64,000 nucleotides of DNA from Segetibacter sp. (GCA_028288485.1 JAQBNO010000154.1:1-64000); one strand, 5' to 3'; numbered from the stretch's first letter, positions 54,835 through 63,358 are shown. Numbers and translations: made by a program. The notes: generated by a model not told the origin, from the sequence alone.

Positions 54835-54854
54835 GCCCCCACCCCTAAAGGGGA
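54835..54854. repeat. GC-rich palindromic repeat upstream of aspS
   Basis: GCCCCCACCCCTAAAGGGGA lies 14 nt upstream of the aspS start codon. CCCCT and AGGGG can pair, so it could form a small hairpin in the aspS leader. Confidence 0.7.
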
Positions 54855-54917
54855 GAAAAGAAATATGTTTGTCAAAAACATGTTCTTTTGAAGGAATATA
54901 AATAATTTTTAGAGCGG

Positions 54918-54925
54918 CAAATATA
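54918..54925 (-). promoter_or_regulatory. -7 promoter box of aspS
   Basis: TATATTTG on the minus strand. No -33 TTTG lies at the expected spacing. Transcription from here would give a leader of about 90 nt that includes the GC-rich palindrome. Confidence 0.45.
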
Positions 54926-54992
54926 GTTATAGTTTGTTTGTGATAATTATCGATTACATAACCGGCTACAGGCAGCCGAAACGGGAAAAGAG

Positions 54993-55020
54993 GTACAAGA
55001 GTGCGACGCAACGGATGTTC
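54993..55020 (+). repeat. Dispersed intergenic element, short subfamily copy
   Basis: GTACAAGAGTGCGACGCAAC then GGATGTTC. This is the GCGACGCAAC variant with the GATGTTC end preserved. Confidence 0.8.
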
Positions 55021-55152
55021 AATATAATTTCGACTGTCTGGTCCAGGAAAAATACAGTTAACGCGGGAAATATGAACAGGTGAGGAGGAAGGAATCGTAC
55101 AATCAACCGCTGGATTTGTTTTTGTAACTTTAAACTAAATTCACCTCGGGTT

Positions 55153-55774
55153 ATGTCTAATGCAGATATATTGAAAAGGCTTGTAGACAGCCCGAATGCA
55201 ATAAAAATAATTGAAGCTGCACAATCTGTTTTTGAGAATGAAAAAATTGAGCGGCAAAAGTTTTATGACCTGGCCCATGAGAACTTTAAAGCAGAGTTTA
55301 TCAACGGGAGATTCTTTTTGATTCGCCTGCACGTTTAAGACACCTTGTCGTATCTACAAAACTTACCGGATATTCGACACCTATGTTAGTGAAAAAAAGC
55401 TTGGATTAGTGGGAGTCGAAAAAATGATGATAAGGTTAACCAGGAATGATTACGAACCCGATATTGTTACTTTAGTCAAGAGAGAGCAGTCCAATTTACA
55501 CCTGACCAAATGCTATTTCCGGCACCGGATTTTATAGTAGAAATCTTACCAGGTTCAACAGAAAAAATTGATCGTGGAATAAAATATATTGATTATGCGC
55601 ACACGGGGTACCTGAATATTGGATTGTCGACCCATCAAAAAAACGGTCGAAAAATACTTATTGCAGCAGGGCGAATATTATCGTCACGTAAAATTAGCGG
55701 GAGTAGGGAAATTCAGTTCGACGGTGGTGGAAGGATTTGTTTTGAAGGTGGAGGAATTGTTTGACAATGATTAG
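55153..55774 (+). pseudogene. Uma2/DUF820 family endonuclease, multiply frameshifted
   Basis: The gene starts normally (MSNADILKRLVDSPNAIKII) but breaks near residue 52. Fragments in alternating frames reconstruct a typical Uma2 protein: FDSPARLRHLVVSTKLTGY, then FDTYVSEKKLGLVGVEKMM and DYEPDI, QERAVQFTPDQMLFPAPDFI with VEILPGSTEKIDRGIKYIDY, and KKTVEKYLLQQGEYYRHVKL to VEELFDND and a stop. At least three frameshifts and one in-frame stop are needed, so it is a decayed gene. Uma2 proteins are restriction-fold nuclease-like and expand strongly in some bacteria. Its end is 8 bp from the convergent ATP-grasp gene. Confidence 0.85.
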
Positions 55775-55781
55775 CAAGCGT

Positions 55782-56912
55782 TTACTTTATCAAATGCGGC
55801 ACATACCTGCTTACATTATCTGTTATCAAAGAATTCGCTTCCCTGATGCCTATGCCTGCCGGCTCCTGGCCTACTACCCAACTGCCAATCATCGGATACT
55901 TTCCATCAAAGTTTGGCAACTCCAATAACTCCTGGAAAACATAACCTTCTTTTCCATACTCGCCCTCGGTAAACTGTAGCAATTCCCCCTCCTTCACAAT
56001 TTCAATATTCGCTCCTTCTCTGCCTAGTATCGGCTTTTTAACATAGTTAGTAAGTAGAGCACTGTCAAAGTATGCAGCTAGAAGGTTGGGATGATCAGGA
56101 TACAATTCCCACAGAATGGGTAGAATTGCTTTATTGGCAAGAAGCATTTTCCAGGATGGCTCAATCCAGAAAGTACGATTAACATCGAGTAAAATGTTTT
56201 TACCAAATTCTTCTGTTACCATCCACTCCCAGGGATAGAGTTTGAATATATTCTTTATTGGCTGGTCTTCCATATCCATAAATTGCCTTGAATGTTCATC
56301 CCAGCCAATGTCGTCCACAAAAATAAGTTTCGTTTCAAATCCTGCCTGTATTGCACAATCACGCATGTACTCAACATTGGTTAAGTCTTCCAACGTTTCC
56401 TTTAAGCAGGTAAAATGAAGCGGAGCAGGATGGAGGTAATTTTTTAAGTACTTCCAGTAGTCAACCAGCTTTTCGTGTACGCTGTTGAACTGGTCTTTGC
56501 TTTTATCAAAATCCTGCAGCCAGAACCATTGAACAATGGCCGATTCGTACAAGCTTGTTGGAGTATCGGCGTTAAATTCCAGGAGCTTTACCTTTCCGTC
56601 TTTTACACAAAGGTCAAATCGGCCATAAATGGCCGGATGGTCTTCCGTCCAGGTTTTCTCGATATAAGGTATCAGCCAATCAGGAATATTGAACAAGTGA
56701 TAAAGTTTGTTATCCATCACATGCTGCACGGCACCAAGACAAAGATCCCACAAATCAGCGGTCGCCTTTTCTATTTGATGCACTTCCGTCATGCTTAATT
56801 CGTAGTAAACGCTTTCGTCCCAATAAGGAACGTTGGTTGTATGAAAACCGAAGCCGAGTTTTTCAACCGCACTCTGCCAGTTATTTCGTGGAGTTATTGT
56901 TTTCCGGATCAT
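55782..56912 (-). CDS. Glutathionylspermidine synthase-like ATP-grasp ligase (YgiC/YjfC type)
   Basis: A 376-residue ATP-grasp protein. The N-terminal segment (VPYWDESVYYELSMTEVHQI) and GRFDLCVKDGKVKLLEFNAD TPTSL split over the substrate cleft match the GspS pre-ATP-grasp and ATP-grasp region. KPILGREGANIEIVKEGEL carries the nucleotide-binding lysine loop, and MIGSWVVGQEPAGIGIREAN is the C-terminal motif. E. coli YgiC and YjfC share this fold, without the amidase domain of Gss, and their substrate is unsettled. Two small lipoprotein genes lie upstream on the same strand. Confidence 0.9.
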   Translation of the reverse strand: MIRKTITPRNNWQSAVEKLGFGFHTTNVPYWDESVYYELSMTEVHQIEKATADLWDLCLGAVQHVMDNKLYHLFNIPDWLIPYIEKTWTEDHPAIYGRFDLCVKDGKVKLLEFNADTPTSLYESAIVQWFWLQDFDKSKDQFNSVHEKLVDYWKYLKNYLHPAPLHFTCLKETLEDLTNVEYMRDCAIQAGFETKLIFVDDIGWDEHSRQFMDMEDQPIKNIFKLYPWEWMVTEEFGKNILLDVNRTFWIEPSWKMLLANKAILPILWELYPDHPNLLAAYFDSALLTNYVKKPILGREGANIEIVKEGELLQFTEGEYGKEGYVFQELLELPNFDGKYPMIGSWVVGQEPAGIGIREANSLITDNVSRYVPHLIK

Positions 56913-56998
56913 TTATAATTGTGTAAACTCTTGAATAATAGTGTGATTAAAGAGGCGTGATTTATTTTTTATTGTACCGGCATCAATTTTCATAGCAT

Positions 56999-57079
56999 CA
57001 TCGTTGCTACGCTCAGTTCAACTATTATTTTTTAATTGAACTGCGCCTGGCAGTTGACCCTGCGCCAAAGGTCGCACTC
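56999..57079 (+). repeat. Stem-loop subfamily repeat
   Basis: CATCGTTGCTACGCTCAGTT leads to CAACTATT and TTGAACTGCGCCTGGCAGTT and then GGTCGCACTC. CAGTTCAA and TTGAACTG pair perfectly, extending the stem seen in other copies. It is located between the ATP-grasp and glycine-rich lipoprotein genes. Confidence 0.75.
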
Positions 57080-57138
57080 ACTTTATCTGCAAACCTATAA
57101 GCATCTTTGATGGTGCCGCTTATTAAATTTGGCTAACC

Positions 57139-57471
57139 TTAAGAAGATACACTGTAGCCGCCTCTTCCAAATCCACCCCTTGCTACCGCCCCTTTGAAAG
57201 CATTATTGCCAATATTAGATCTTTCATTCAGAGCACGGGAATAGTAACCGGCTCTTCCATAACTGCCATTACGGTAATTACCATAAGGCCTGAAGGCATA
57301 ATACCAGAGAAGTGCAGTCCCGATTCCTGAATGATGAGCCCTCGTATAAGGTGCAGTGGTGTCGCTTCTCATATACACCTTATTGGCACTCTCCCATTCT
57401 TTATCGGGTTTGTTACACGAAGCCAGTGCTGCTGTTATTAAAACAAGATTTATATATTTCGACTTTTTCAT
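57139..57471 (-). CDS. Glycine/tyrosine-rich lipoprotein, YgiB-like position
   Basis: A 110-residue predicted lipoprotein: the signal ends in lipobox LASC followed by NKP. The mature part is rich in Gly, Arg, Tyr and Asn (YRNGSYGRAGYYSRALNERS) and ends in VARGGFGRGGYSVSS. E. coli YgiB (DUF1190), the neighbour of YgiC, also contains a C-terminal RGGFG motif. I see no other clear similarity, so equivalence is inferred from position and the RGGFG word. It may present a tail for modification by the downstream ATP-grasp enzyme. Confidence 0.7.
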   Translation of the reverse strand: MKKSKYINLVLITAALASCNKPDKEWESANKVYMRSDTTAPYTRAHHSGIGTALLWYYAFRPYGNYRNGSYGRAGYYSRALNERSNIGNNAFKGAVARGGFGRGGYSVSS

Positions 57472-57480
57472 CGCTTCAAC

Positions 57481-57807
57481 TTACTTTACTGTTATAAAAA
57501 TTTCGTAATCCTTTGGCACTGATACATTTTTTGTATCGCCCTCGTCGTTTTCTGCAGTTCTATTTTCTATACCAAGTGAAGGTATAGTATCGTTGTATTG
57601 CACTGTTTTATACAGGCTATTTTTTACCCAAACTTTATGTTCGGTAGTAAGAATATCACGGCTACTGTCTATATGAGAAATATGAACTGAAGTTTCAACA
57701 GATCCCGCCTTATTTACTGCATCTGTAATGTCTTCTTTTTTCTGGTCGCACGAAGTAAAGGCAATTGCCAGGCAAGCAATAATTGCCATTGATTTTTTTA
57801 TAAACAT
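57481..57807 (-). CDS. Hypothetical lipoprotein upstream of the YgiB-like gene
   Basis: A 108-residue predicted lipoprotein: the signal peptide MFIKKSMAIIACLAIAFTSC has lipobox FTSC. The rest is mixed charged and beta-prone (TEHKVWVKNSLYKTVQYNDT), with no domain I recognise. Its stop is 9 bp from the start of the glycine-rich lipoprotein gene, so the two form an operon, possibly including the ATP-grasp gene 226 bp further on. Confidence 0.7.
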   Translation of the reverse strand: MFIKKSMAIIACLAIAFTSCDQKKEDITDAVNKAGSVETSVHISHIDSSRDILTTEHKVWVKNSLYKTVQYNDTIPSLGIENRTAENDEGDTKNVSVPKDYEIFITVK

Positions 57808-58056
57808 ATTAATTGCGTTATAAGTTTTCGTTGTAAAAATATAAGGAAAAAGAAATGGGGTCCATAAAAGATGTTTTTATCGGTTGCCTCACTCAACAAT
57901 GATCGTTCAAAACCCAGGAAACTCTCCAATTAATTTTCCTTCGTTTAAAGGCGCCTTTAACTACCATATCAATAAACGTTATGGCCACGGTCTTGCAATT
58001 ATAAATATCAAAAAAAGCGGAGAACAAAAAAGCTGCCGTTTAAAAAGTCAATTTCA
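57808..58056. other. Intergenic region upstream of the lipoprotein operon
   Basis: I see no gene, repeat copy or terminator here. It should contain the operon promoter, but no good -33/-7 match was found. Confidence 0.4.
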
Positions 58057-58212
58057 CTAACTACGAAACCAACCTTCATTTTCTTCGCACCTCGTAAAAC
58101 TGTTTTTGATATGCTTTTTTTTCGCCACCCGTTTGTGTTTGACAGCACCTTTCTTATCTGCAGGAATAATAATAGCTGTAGCAGCAATGATTACCAGCAA
58201 CAATCTTTTCAT
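58057..58212 (-). CDS. Small basic secreted peptide (51 aa)
   Basis: Below the length cut-off of the ORF track. ATG at 58210-58212 encodes MKRLLLVIIAATAIIIPADK followed by a lysine/histidine-rich segment (KGAVKHKRVAKKKHIKNS) and ends CEENEGWFRS. The N-terminus is a good signal peptide or anchor and the tail is strongly basic. It lies upstream of the lipoprotein operon on the same strand. I do not recognise it; it could be a chance ORF. Confidence 0.45.
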   Translation of the reverse strand: MKRLLLVIIAATAIIIPADKKGAVKHKRVAKKKHIKNSFTRCEENEGWFRS

Positions 58213-58878
58213 TTTATTTAATTAAAATAATCGGTAATAGATAGAAGAGAATAAACAAAGGGATGGAGCTTGTTCTTCCGTTGTAAACAAAGGTTTCCAA
58301 AATATTATTTACCGCCTTAATTGCAAAAGGAAAATATTAAGAGAATGAATTTGCCGTGGCTTAACCCTTTGGTTATGGTGGGGTTCTATATCGTAGTTCA
58401 TCTTTCGGTGGGGCAAGGCTCCGTTTAATGGCGATGTAAATATATGAATGACGAAATATTCGCTCCTTTTTCTCCTGGCAAATAATTATTATTACCCTGT
58501 TGCAAATTCGACCATGCAGGCAGCGGCAAATTTTACCGCAATGAACTGGTGCAGCGCGTAAAGAAAATCGCTGAATAGATTTACAAAAAGTAAAAGAGTG
58601 CTACCCTTCGACGCTGCTGAGGCCAAAGAACTGCCATGCTGAATCATGCGTTGCAGTACGAGCGTTCCAATGTTATCGGAAGCAACGATGTTTGACAGAA
58701 ATTCTGCCGCCCGGCCCATAAATATTTCTAACCCTCTGCTTATTCAATAATTATATCAGAGAAAAATCGAACAGTAGATTCAATTTTAATAACCCTAAAT
58801 ATTGTTACTCATTAACTTAAAAATGACTAAAACCTTCGCTTCCTTTCATTTTTTGTATTTTGGTGCTTTATTTAAGCT
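58213..58878. other. Intergenic region upstream of the malic enzyme gene
   Basis: 666 bp. It contains a stem-loop subfamily repeat in minus orientation (58596-58690). The 75-aa minus-strand ORF at 58492-58719 is mostly repeat and is rejected. Confidence 0.55.
58596..58690 (-). repeat. Stem-loop subfamily repeat
   Basis: On the minus strand it begins CATCGTTGCTTCCGATAACA and contains CGCTCGTACTGCAACGCATG, CATGGCAGTTCTTTGGCCTC and GCGTCGAAGGGTAGCACTC. It is more diverged than the other copies. Confidence 0.65.
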
Positions 58879-61209
58879 ATGTCTAAAGAATTAAGAAAGG
58901 AACAGGCACTCGAGTACCATGCTAAGGGCCGCCCTGGAAAAATAGAAGTAATACCTACCAAAGAAGCTAAAACACAAAGAGATCTTTCACTTGCCTACAG
59001 CCCGGGTGTAGCAGAGCCGTGTAAAGAAATTGCAGCAAACAAAGAAGACGTTTATAAATACACCGCCAAAGGCAACCTGGTAGCAGTAATCAGCAACGGT
59101 ACTGCGGTATTAGGCTTAGGCGACATAGGTCCTGAAGCCAGCAAACCAGTAATGGAGGGCAAAGGAGTTCTTTTTAAAATTTTCGCAGATATTGATGTTT
59201 TTGATATTGAGGTCAATGAAAAAGATCCGCAAAAATTTGTTGATATTGTTGCAGCCCTCGAGCCCACTTTCGGCGGTATTAACCTCGAGGATATTAAAGC
59301 GCCGGAATGTTTTGAAATAGAAACAAAACTGCGCGAAAGACTGAAAATACCGGTAATGCACGACGACCAGCACGGTACCGCTATTATAAGCAGTGCTGCG
59401 CTATTAAATGCGCTTGAACTTCAAAGAAAAAAAATTGACAAGGTAGAATTTGTAGTGAACGGCGCCGGTGCAGCAGCTATGGCGTGTGTTCGCCTGTATG
59501 TTTCGCTTGGTGCGCGTTATGAGAACTTCATCATGTTTGATAAAGATGGCGTTTTACACAGGGGGAGGACAGACCTTGATGAAGAAAAACTAAAGTTCGC
59601 AGTCGGACGAACAGACTGGACCTTGGAGAAAGCAATGAAAGACGCAGATGTTTTTCTTGGATTAAGCGTAGGAAATGTCGTGACAGCAGATATGGTTAAG
59701 AGTATGGCAAAAAATCCTATTGTTTTTGCCATGGCCAACCCTGATCCTGAAATACCCTATGACATAGCTACTGAGGCAAGAAAAGATATTATTATGGCTA
59801 CGGGGAGATCAGATTACCCGAACCAGGTAAATAATGTGCTTGGCTTTCCATATATTTTCCGCGGTGCTCTCGATGTAAGAGCCACAAAAATAAATGAGGC
59901 GATGAAACTTGCCGCAGTGAATGCTCTTGCAGAAATGGCAAAGTCTACCGTACCTGAAATTGTAAACCTTGCATATAACGAAAAAACGATTGTTTTCGGC
60001 CCTGAATACATCATTCCAAAACCACTGGATCCACGACTGTTAAGTACTATAGCTCCTGCAGTTGCAAAAGCAGCGATGGAAAGTGGGGTAGCTCAATACC
60101 CCATTAATGACTGGAACCAGTATATCGTTGAACTAAACAAACGCCTGGGCCTCGATAACCAGCTTCTACGTGTTATCGGGGCAAAAGCAAGAGGCAATCC
60201 TAAGAGGATTGTATTTGCTGAAGCCGACAATTTAAAAATTTTAAAGGCAGCCCAAATTGTATATGATGAAGGAATTGGATACCCGATACTATTAGGGAAT
60301 GCTTTAAAAATTCAGCAGATAGCCGACGAGAATGGCATTGACCTTAAAGATTTCCCAATCATAGATCCCCGCAGTGAAGACAATGAAGAAAAAAGAAATC
60401 ATTATGCTACACTCTTTTTTGCCAAAAGACAACGCAGGGGATTCAATTACTACGAGAGCAAAAAAGCAATGCGCGACCGAAACTATTTCGGTTGCATGAT
60501 GGTTGAAACAGGCGATGCAGATGCCATGATCTCAGGATTAACAAAGAACTACCCTGAAACTATCCGTCCGGCATTACAAATTATAGGTACTGAAAATAAT
60601 GTGAAGAAGATTGCGGGGATGTACATTATGATCACAAAAAAAGGGCCTTTGTTCCTGGCAGACACTACTGTGAACTTTAACCCGACAGCAGAGGAACTGG
60701 CAGAAATAACTTTAATGACGGCAAAAGAAGTTAAAACCTTCAATATCATTCCGCGCATTGCTATGCTGAGCTACAGCAATTTTGGCAGCAGCGATTCTCC
60801 TGAGGCGAAACTTGTAGCTGAGGCAAGAAATATTGTTAAGCGTATCAATCCGTCGTTGATAGTTGACGGTGAAATGCAGGCGAGCATGCCTTTTACAAAA
60901 GATATATTAAAAGACAATTATCCTTTCAGCGAGTTAGTGGACCAGGATGTAAATACGCTTATTTTCCCTAACCTCGCCGCGGGCAACATTGCCTATAACC
61001 TGCTGAAGGAAGTGGGGGGGGCCGACGCCATTGGCCCGATTTTATTAGGATTGAAGAAACCGGTGCATGTTTTACAGTTAGGAAGCAGTGTAAGAAGTAT
61101 TATCAATATGGCCCTTATTTCTGTTTTAGATGCCCAGATGAAGTCTAAAAGTAATACAGGCGAAGAAGTTATTAAAACACCGTGGTGGAAACGAAAAAGG
61201 AAACCATAA
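58879..61209 (+). CDS. maeB: NADP-dependent malic enzyme with phosphotransacetylase-like domain
   Basis: A 776-residue fusion that decarboxylates malate to pyruvate. The malic enzyme part (about 1-430) has [20 protein letters not shown], the acidic metal site in [10 protein letters not shown] and [20 protein letters not shown]. The PTA-like domain (about 435-770, [40 protein letters not shown]) is usually regulatory and not catalytic in MaeB. Length and order are standard. The MlaE gene begins 21 bp downstream, so they may be cotranscribed. Confidence 0.95.
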   Translation: MSKELRKEQALEYHAKGRPGKIEVIPTKEAKTQRDLSLAYSPGVAEPCKEIAANKEDVYKYTAKGNLVAVISNGTAVLGLGDIGPEASKPVMEGKGVLFKIFADIDVFDIEVNEKDPQKFVDIVAALEPTFGGINLEDIKAPECFEIETKLRERLKIPVMHDDQHGTAIISSAALLNALELQRKKIDKVEFVVNGAGAAAMACVRLYVSLGARYENFIMFDKDGVLHRGRTDLDEEKLKFAVGRTDWTLEKAMKDADVFLGLSVGNVVTADMVKSMAKNPIVFAMANPDPEIPYDIATEARKDIIMATGRSDYPNQVNNVLGFPYIFRGALDVRATKINEAMKLAAVNALAEMAKSTVPEIVNLAYNEKTIVFGPEYIIPKPLDPRLLSTIAPAVAKAAMESGVAQYPINDWNQYIVELNKRLGLDNQLLRVIGAKARGNPKRIVFAEADNLKILKAAQIVYDEGIGYPILLGNALKIQQIADENGIDLKDFPIIDPRSEDNEEKRNHYATLFFAKRQRRGFNYYESKKAMRDRNYFGCMMVETGDADAMISGLTKNYPETIRPALQIIGTENNVKKIAGMYIMITKKGPLFLADTTVNFNPTAEELAEITLMTAKEVKTFNIIPRIAMLSYSNFGSSDSPEAKLVAEARNIVKRINPSLIVDGEMQASMPFTKDILKDNYPFSELVDQDVNTLIFPNLAAGNIAYNLLKEVGGADAIGPILLGLKKPVHVLQLGSSVRSIINMALISVLDAQMKSKSNTGEEVIKTPWWKRKRKP

Positions 61210-61230
61210 AAATATCATAAACACATTTAG

Positions 61231-61968
61231 ATGAGGTTTTTTTCAAAATTTGGCCAATACCTGCTCATGTTGAAGGGTATGTTCACACGCCCTGAAAATC
61301 CAAAGATGTATTGGAAGGAATTTATGCATCAATGTGTTGAGATCGGCATTGGATCGCTACCAATTGTTGTCATCATTTCCCTGTTCCTGGGTGCTGTAAC
61401 TACAGTTCAAACAGCTTACCAGTTGGTAAGCCCGCTTGTTCCAAGCAGCACAATAGGGCAGGTTGTAAGAGATAGTATGATATTGGAACTCTCTCCTACT
61501 GTTGTAAGCATTGTCCTGGCAGGTGTAGTGGGGAGTAAAATAGCCAGCGAGCTCGGTAATATGAGAATAAGTGAGCAAATTGATGCGTTGGAAATTATGG
61601 GTATTAATACAAAAGCCTATCTCGTTTTACCAAAAATTGTTGCCGCGTTGTTAATGATCCCCTGCCTGATAGCCCTTTCTGCTTTTCTCGGGATCTGGGG
61701 TGGAAGAACTGCAGCCGACATGTCGAACATTGTTGCCGCCGACATATTTGATATAGGACTGCGTACCAACTTTTCGCCTTTTAATGTATTTTTTGCCATG
61801 AGCAAAGCCTATACTTTTGCTTTCATTGTTAGCAGCGTACCCGCTTATTATGGATATTATGTTACGGGCGGTTCATTAGAAATAGGACGTTCGAGTACAA
61901 CTTCGGTCGTAGTTAGTTGTGTCCTGATTCTGATAGCGGATTACGCACTTGCAGCCCTGCTGCTTTAA
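61231..61968 (+). CDS. MlaE-family ABC transporter permease
   Basis: A 245-residue inner membrane permease for lipid transport. The family hallmark GIGSLPIVVIISLFLGAVTT and the loop GKASELGNMRISEQIDALEI-like VGSKIASELGNMRISEQIDA are present, with five or six helices. In other bacteria MlaE works with MlaF ATPase and MlaD to move phospholipids between membranes. It lies 12 bp ahead of the ATPase gene. No MlaD gene is visible in this window. Confidence 0.92.
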   Translation: MRFFSKFGQYLLMLKGMFTRPENPKMYWKEFMHQCVEIGIGSLPIVVIISLFLGAVTTVQTAYQLVSPLVPSSTIGQVVRDSMILELSPTVVSIVLAGVVGSKIASELGNMRISEQIDALEIMGINTKAYLVLPKIVAALLMIPCLIALSAFLGIWGGRTAADMSNIVAADIFDIGLRTNFSPFNVFFAMSKAYTFAFIVSSVPAYYGYYVTGGSLEIGRSSTTSVVVSCVLILIADYALAALLL

Positions 61969-61980
61969 AAAGAAAACCAG

Positions 61981-62784
61981 ATGATCGAGATACAACACTT
62001 AAAGAAAAGTTTCGGAGATAAGACCATTTTGAACGACGTAAACCTTGTGATGCAAACAGGGAAATGCAACCTCATTATTGGTTCGAGCGGCAGTGGTAAA
62101 ACTGTGCTGTTAAAATGCATTGTCGGCCTTTTTACACCCGACGAGGGAAAAGTTTTGTATGACGGGCAAAGCATGACAGAACTCACGGTGCAGGAAAAAA
62201 AAGGCCTCCGGCAGCAAATAGGTATGCTTTTCCAGGGATCGGCGCTTTTCGATAGTATGACGGTAGAACAGAATATAAAGTTCATACTTGATATGTTTTC
62301 AGATCTTGGTCATAAGGAAAAGATGAAAAAGGTAAATGAAGTGCTGGCAAGGGTGAATATGGAAGGTGCAAATAAAAAATTCCCTGCTGAAATAAGTGGC
62401 GGTATGAAAAAAAGAGTAGGCATCGCACGTTCTATTGTGCTTAATCCTAAATACCTCTTTTGCGACGAACCAAATTCCGGGCTCGATCCTCAAACCTCGC
62501 TGGTAATTGATAAGCTAATACAGGATATTACCACGGAATTCAACATAACAACAGTGGTAGTTACGCACGATATGAATAGTGTAATGGAAATTGGTGATAA
62601 TATTTTTTATATGTACCAGGGCCATAAACAGTGGGAAGGTTCGAATAAAGACATCATTCACAGCAAAGACGAAAAGTTAAACGAATTCATTTTTGCTTCG
62701 GACTTCTTGCAGGACGCAAAACAAATGCGAATGATGGACGCGGAACAGAGCAAGAAAGAGGGGAATACCGCAGTACGTCAATAA
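61981..62784 (+). CDS. MlaF-family ABC transporter ATP-binding protein
   Basis: A 267-residue ATPase partner of the preceding permease. Walker A is GSSGSGKTVLL (residues 34-44), the signature is EISGGMKKRVGIARS, Walker B is KYLFCDEPNSGLDP, and the switch histidine is in VVTHDMNS. It powers MlaE-type lipid transport at the inner membrane. The C-terminal tail is charged and slightly longer than usual. The typical downstream mlaD is absent. Confidence 0.94.
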   Translation: MIEIQHLKKSFGDKTILNDVNLVMQTGKCNLIIGSSGSGKTVLLKCIVGLFTPDEGKVLYDGQSMTELTVQEKKGLRQQIGMLFQGSALFDSMTVEQNIKFILDMFSDLGHKEKMKKVNEVLARVNMEGANKKFPAEISGGMKKRVGIARSIVLNPKYLFCDEPNSGLDPQTSLVIDKLIQDITTEFNITTVVVTHDMNSVMEIGDNIFYMYQGHKQWEGSNKDIIHSKDEKLNEFIFASDFLQDAKQMRMMDAEQSKKEGNTAVRQ

Positions 62785-62933
62785 GCCGTTAGTGGTTGAA
62801 AACAGACCGCTGCCGCTGTTATCCCCCCAAAGTAACAAGCAGTATTTGTAATTATTTCACCCCCCTTGTTGGTCGCGTTACGCTTAACTTTCAGAACTAT
62901 TTTTTTGAGCCGTGCATAGGTAATTCTCTTCAT

Positions 62934-62957
62934 CATCGTTGCGTCGCACACTTGAAC
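62934..62957 (-). repeat. Dispersed element, left arm of a convergent pair
   Basis: CATCGTTGCGTCGCACACTT then GAAC. It also resembles the start of the stem-loop subfamily, linking the two. Confidence 0.75.
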
Positions 62958-63186
62958 TATTAGTTCAATGCGCAGCTTTTTTTTCGACCGCTTTTTTTGG
63001 GAATTATGGTATTAAGAGGATTAGACGGATATTAATCGACGCAGTTATTGTGTCTCCTAGCGAAACTTCGGTGCATGCAACAATCCTCTTATCCCCACTC
63101 CTTCAATACAACTCTTACGGTCTTCACTACTTTAGCTTCGGGCTTTAATTGAGTCAATAGCAGAAAAAGTTGCTATAAAATATGCA

Positions 63187-63209
63187 GTATAAGTGAGTGA
63201 CACAACCGG
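63187..63209 (+). repeat. Dispersed element, right arm of a convergent pair
   Basis: GTATAAGTGAGTGACACAAC then CGG. With the left arm it encloses about 230 bp. Confidence 0.75.
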
Positions 63210-63295
63210 GGCAGAATATAGGACATGTGCCGGTAAACCAAAAAACGATTCGACATTTTAAAGAAGAATCGCTGTATTATAAAACATTAATTAAA

Positions 63296-63327
63296 TGTGC
63301 GGGTATTACTGTTATGTACTATTTTTG
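63296..63327 (+). promoter_or_regulatory. sucD promoter
   Basis: TGTG at 63296-63299 (one mismatch to TTTG), 20 nt spacer, TATTTTTG at 63320-63327. It lies 31 nt before the sucD ATG. Confidence 0.55.
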
Positions 63328-63358
63328 CCCATCATTAAAACATCATCAAACGTTTGCT

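Larger units (their letters stand above)
54822..55152. other. Intergenic region upstream of aspS
   Basis: 331 bp holding the aspS leader, its -7 box at 54918-54925 and a dispersed element at 54993-55020. No gene was found. Confidence 0.5.
62785..63358. other. Intergenic region between mlaF-like and sucD
   Basis: 574 bp with an inverted element pair (62934-62957 and 63187-63209) and the sucD promoter. The 69-aa ORF at 62939-63148 lies within the pair and lacks support. Confidence 0.55.

Noticed and set aside
58492-58719. 75-residue minus-strand ORF with a hydrophobic stretch
   Set aside because: Most of it translates the stem-loop repeat at 58596-58690.
62939-63148. 69-residue ORF between mlaF-like gene and sucD
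   Set aside because: It begins inside a dispersed element arm and has odd composition.
201-63209. Dispersed elements as parts of a CRISPR or integron attC array
   Set aside because: They are scattered singly or in inverted pairs over 63 kb, not clustered, and no integrase or cas gene is present.
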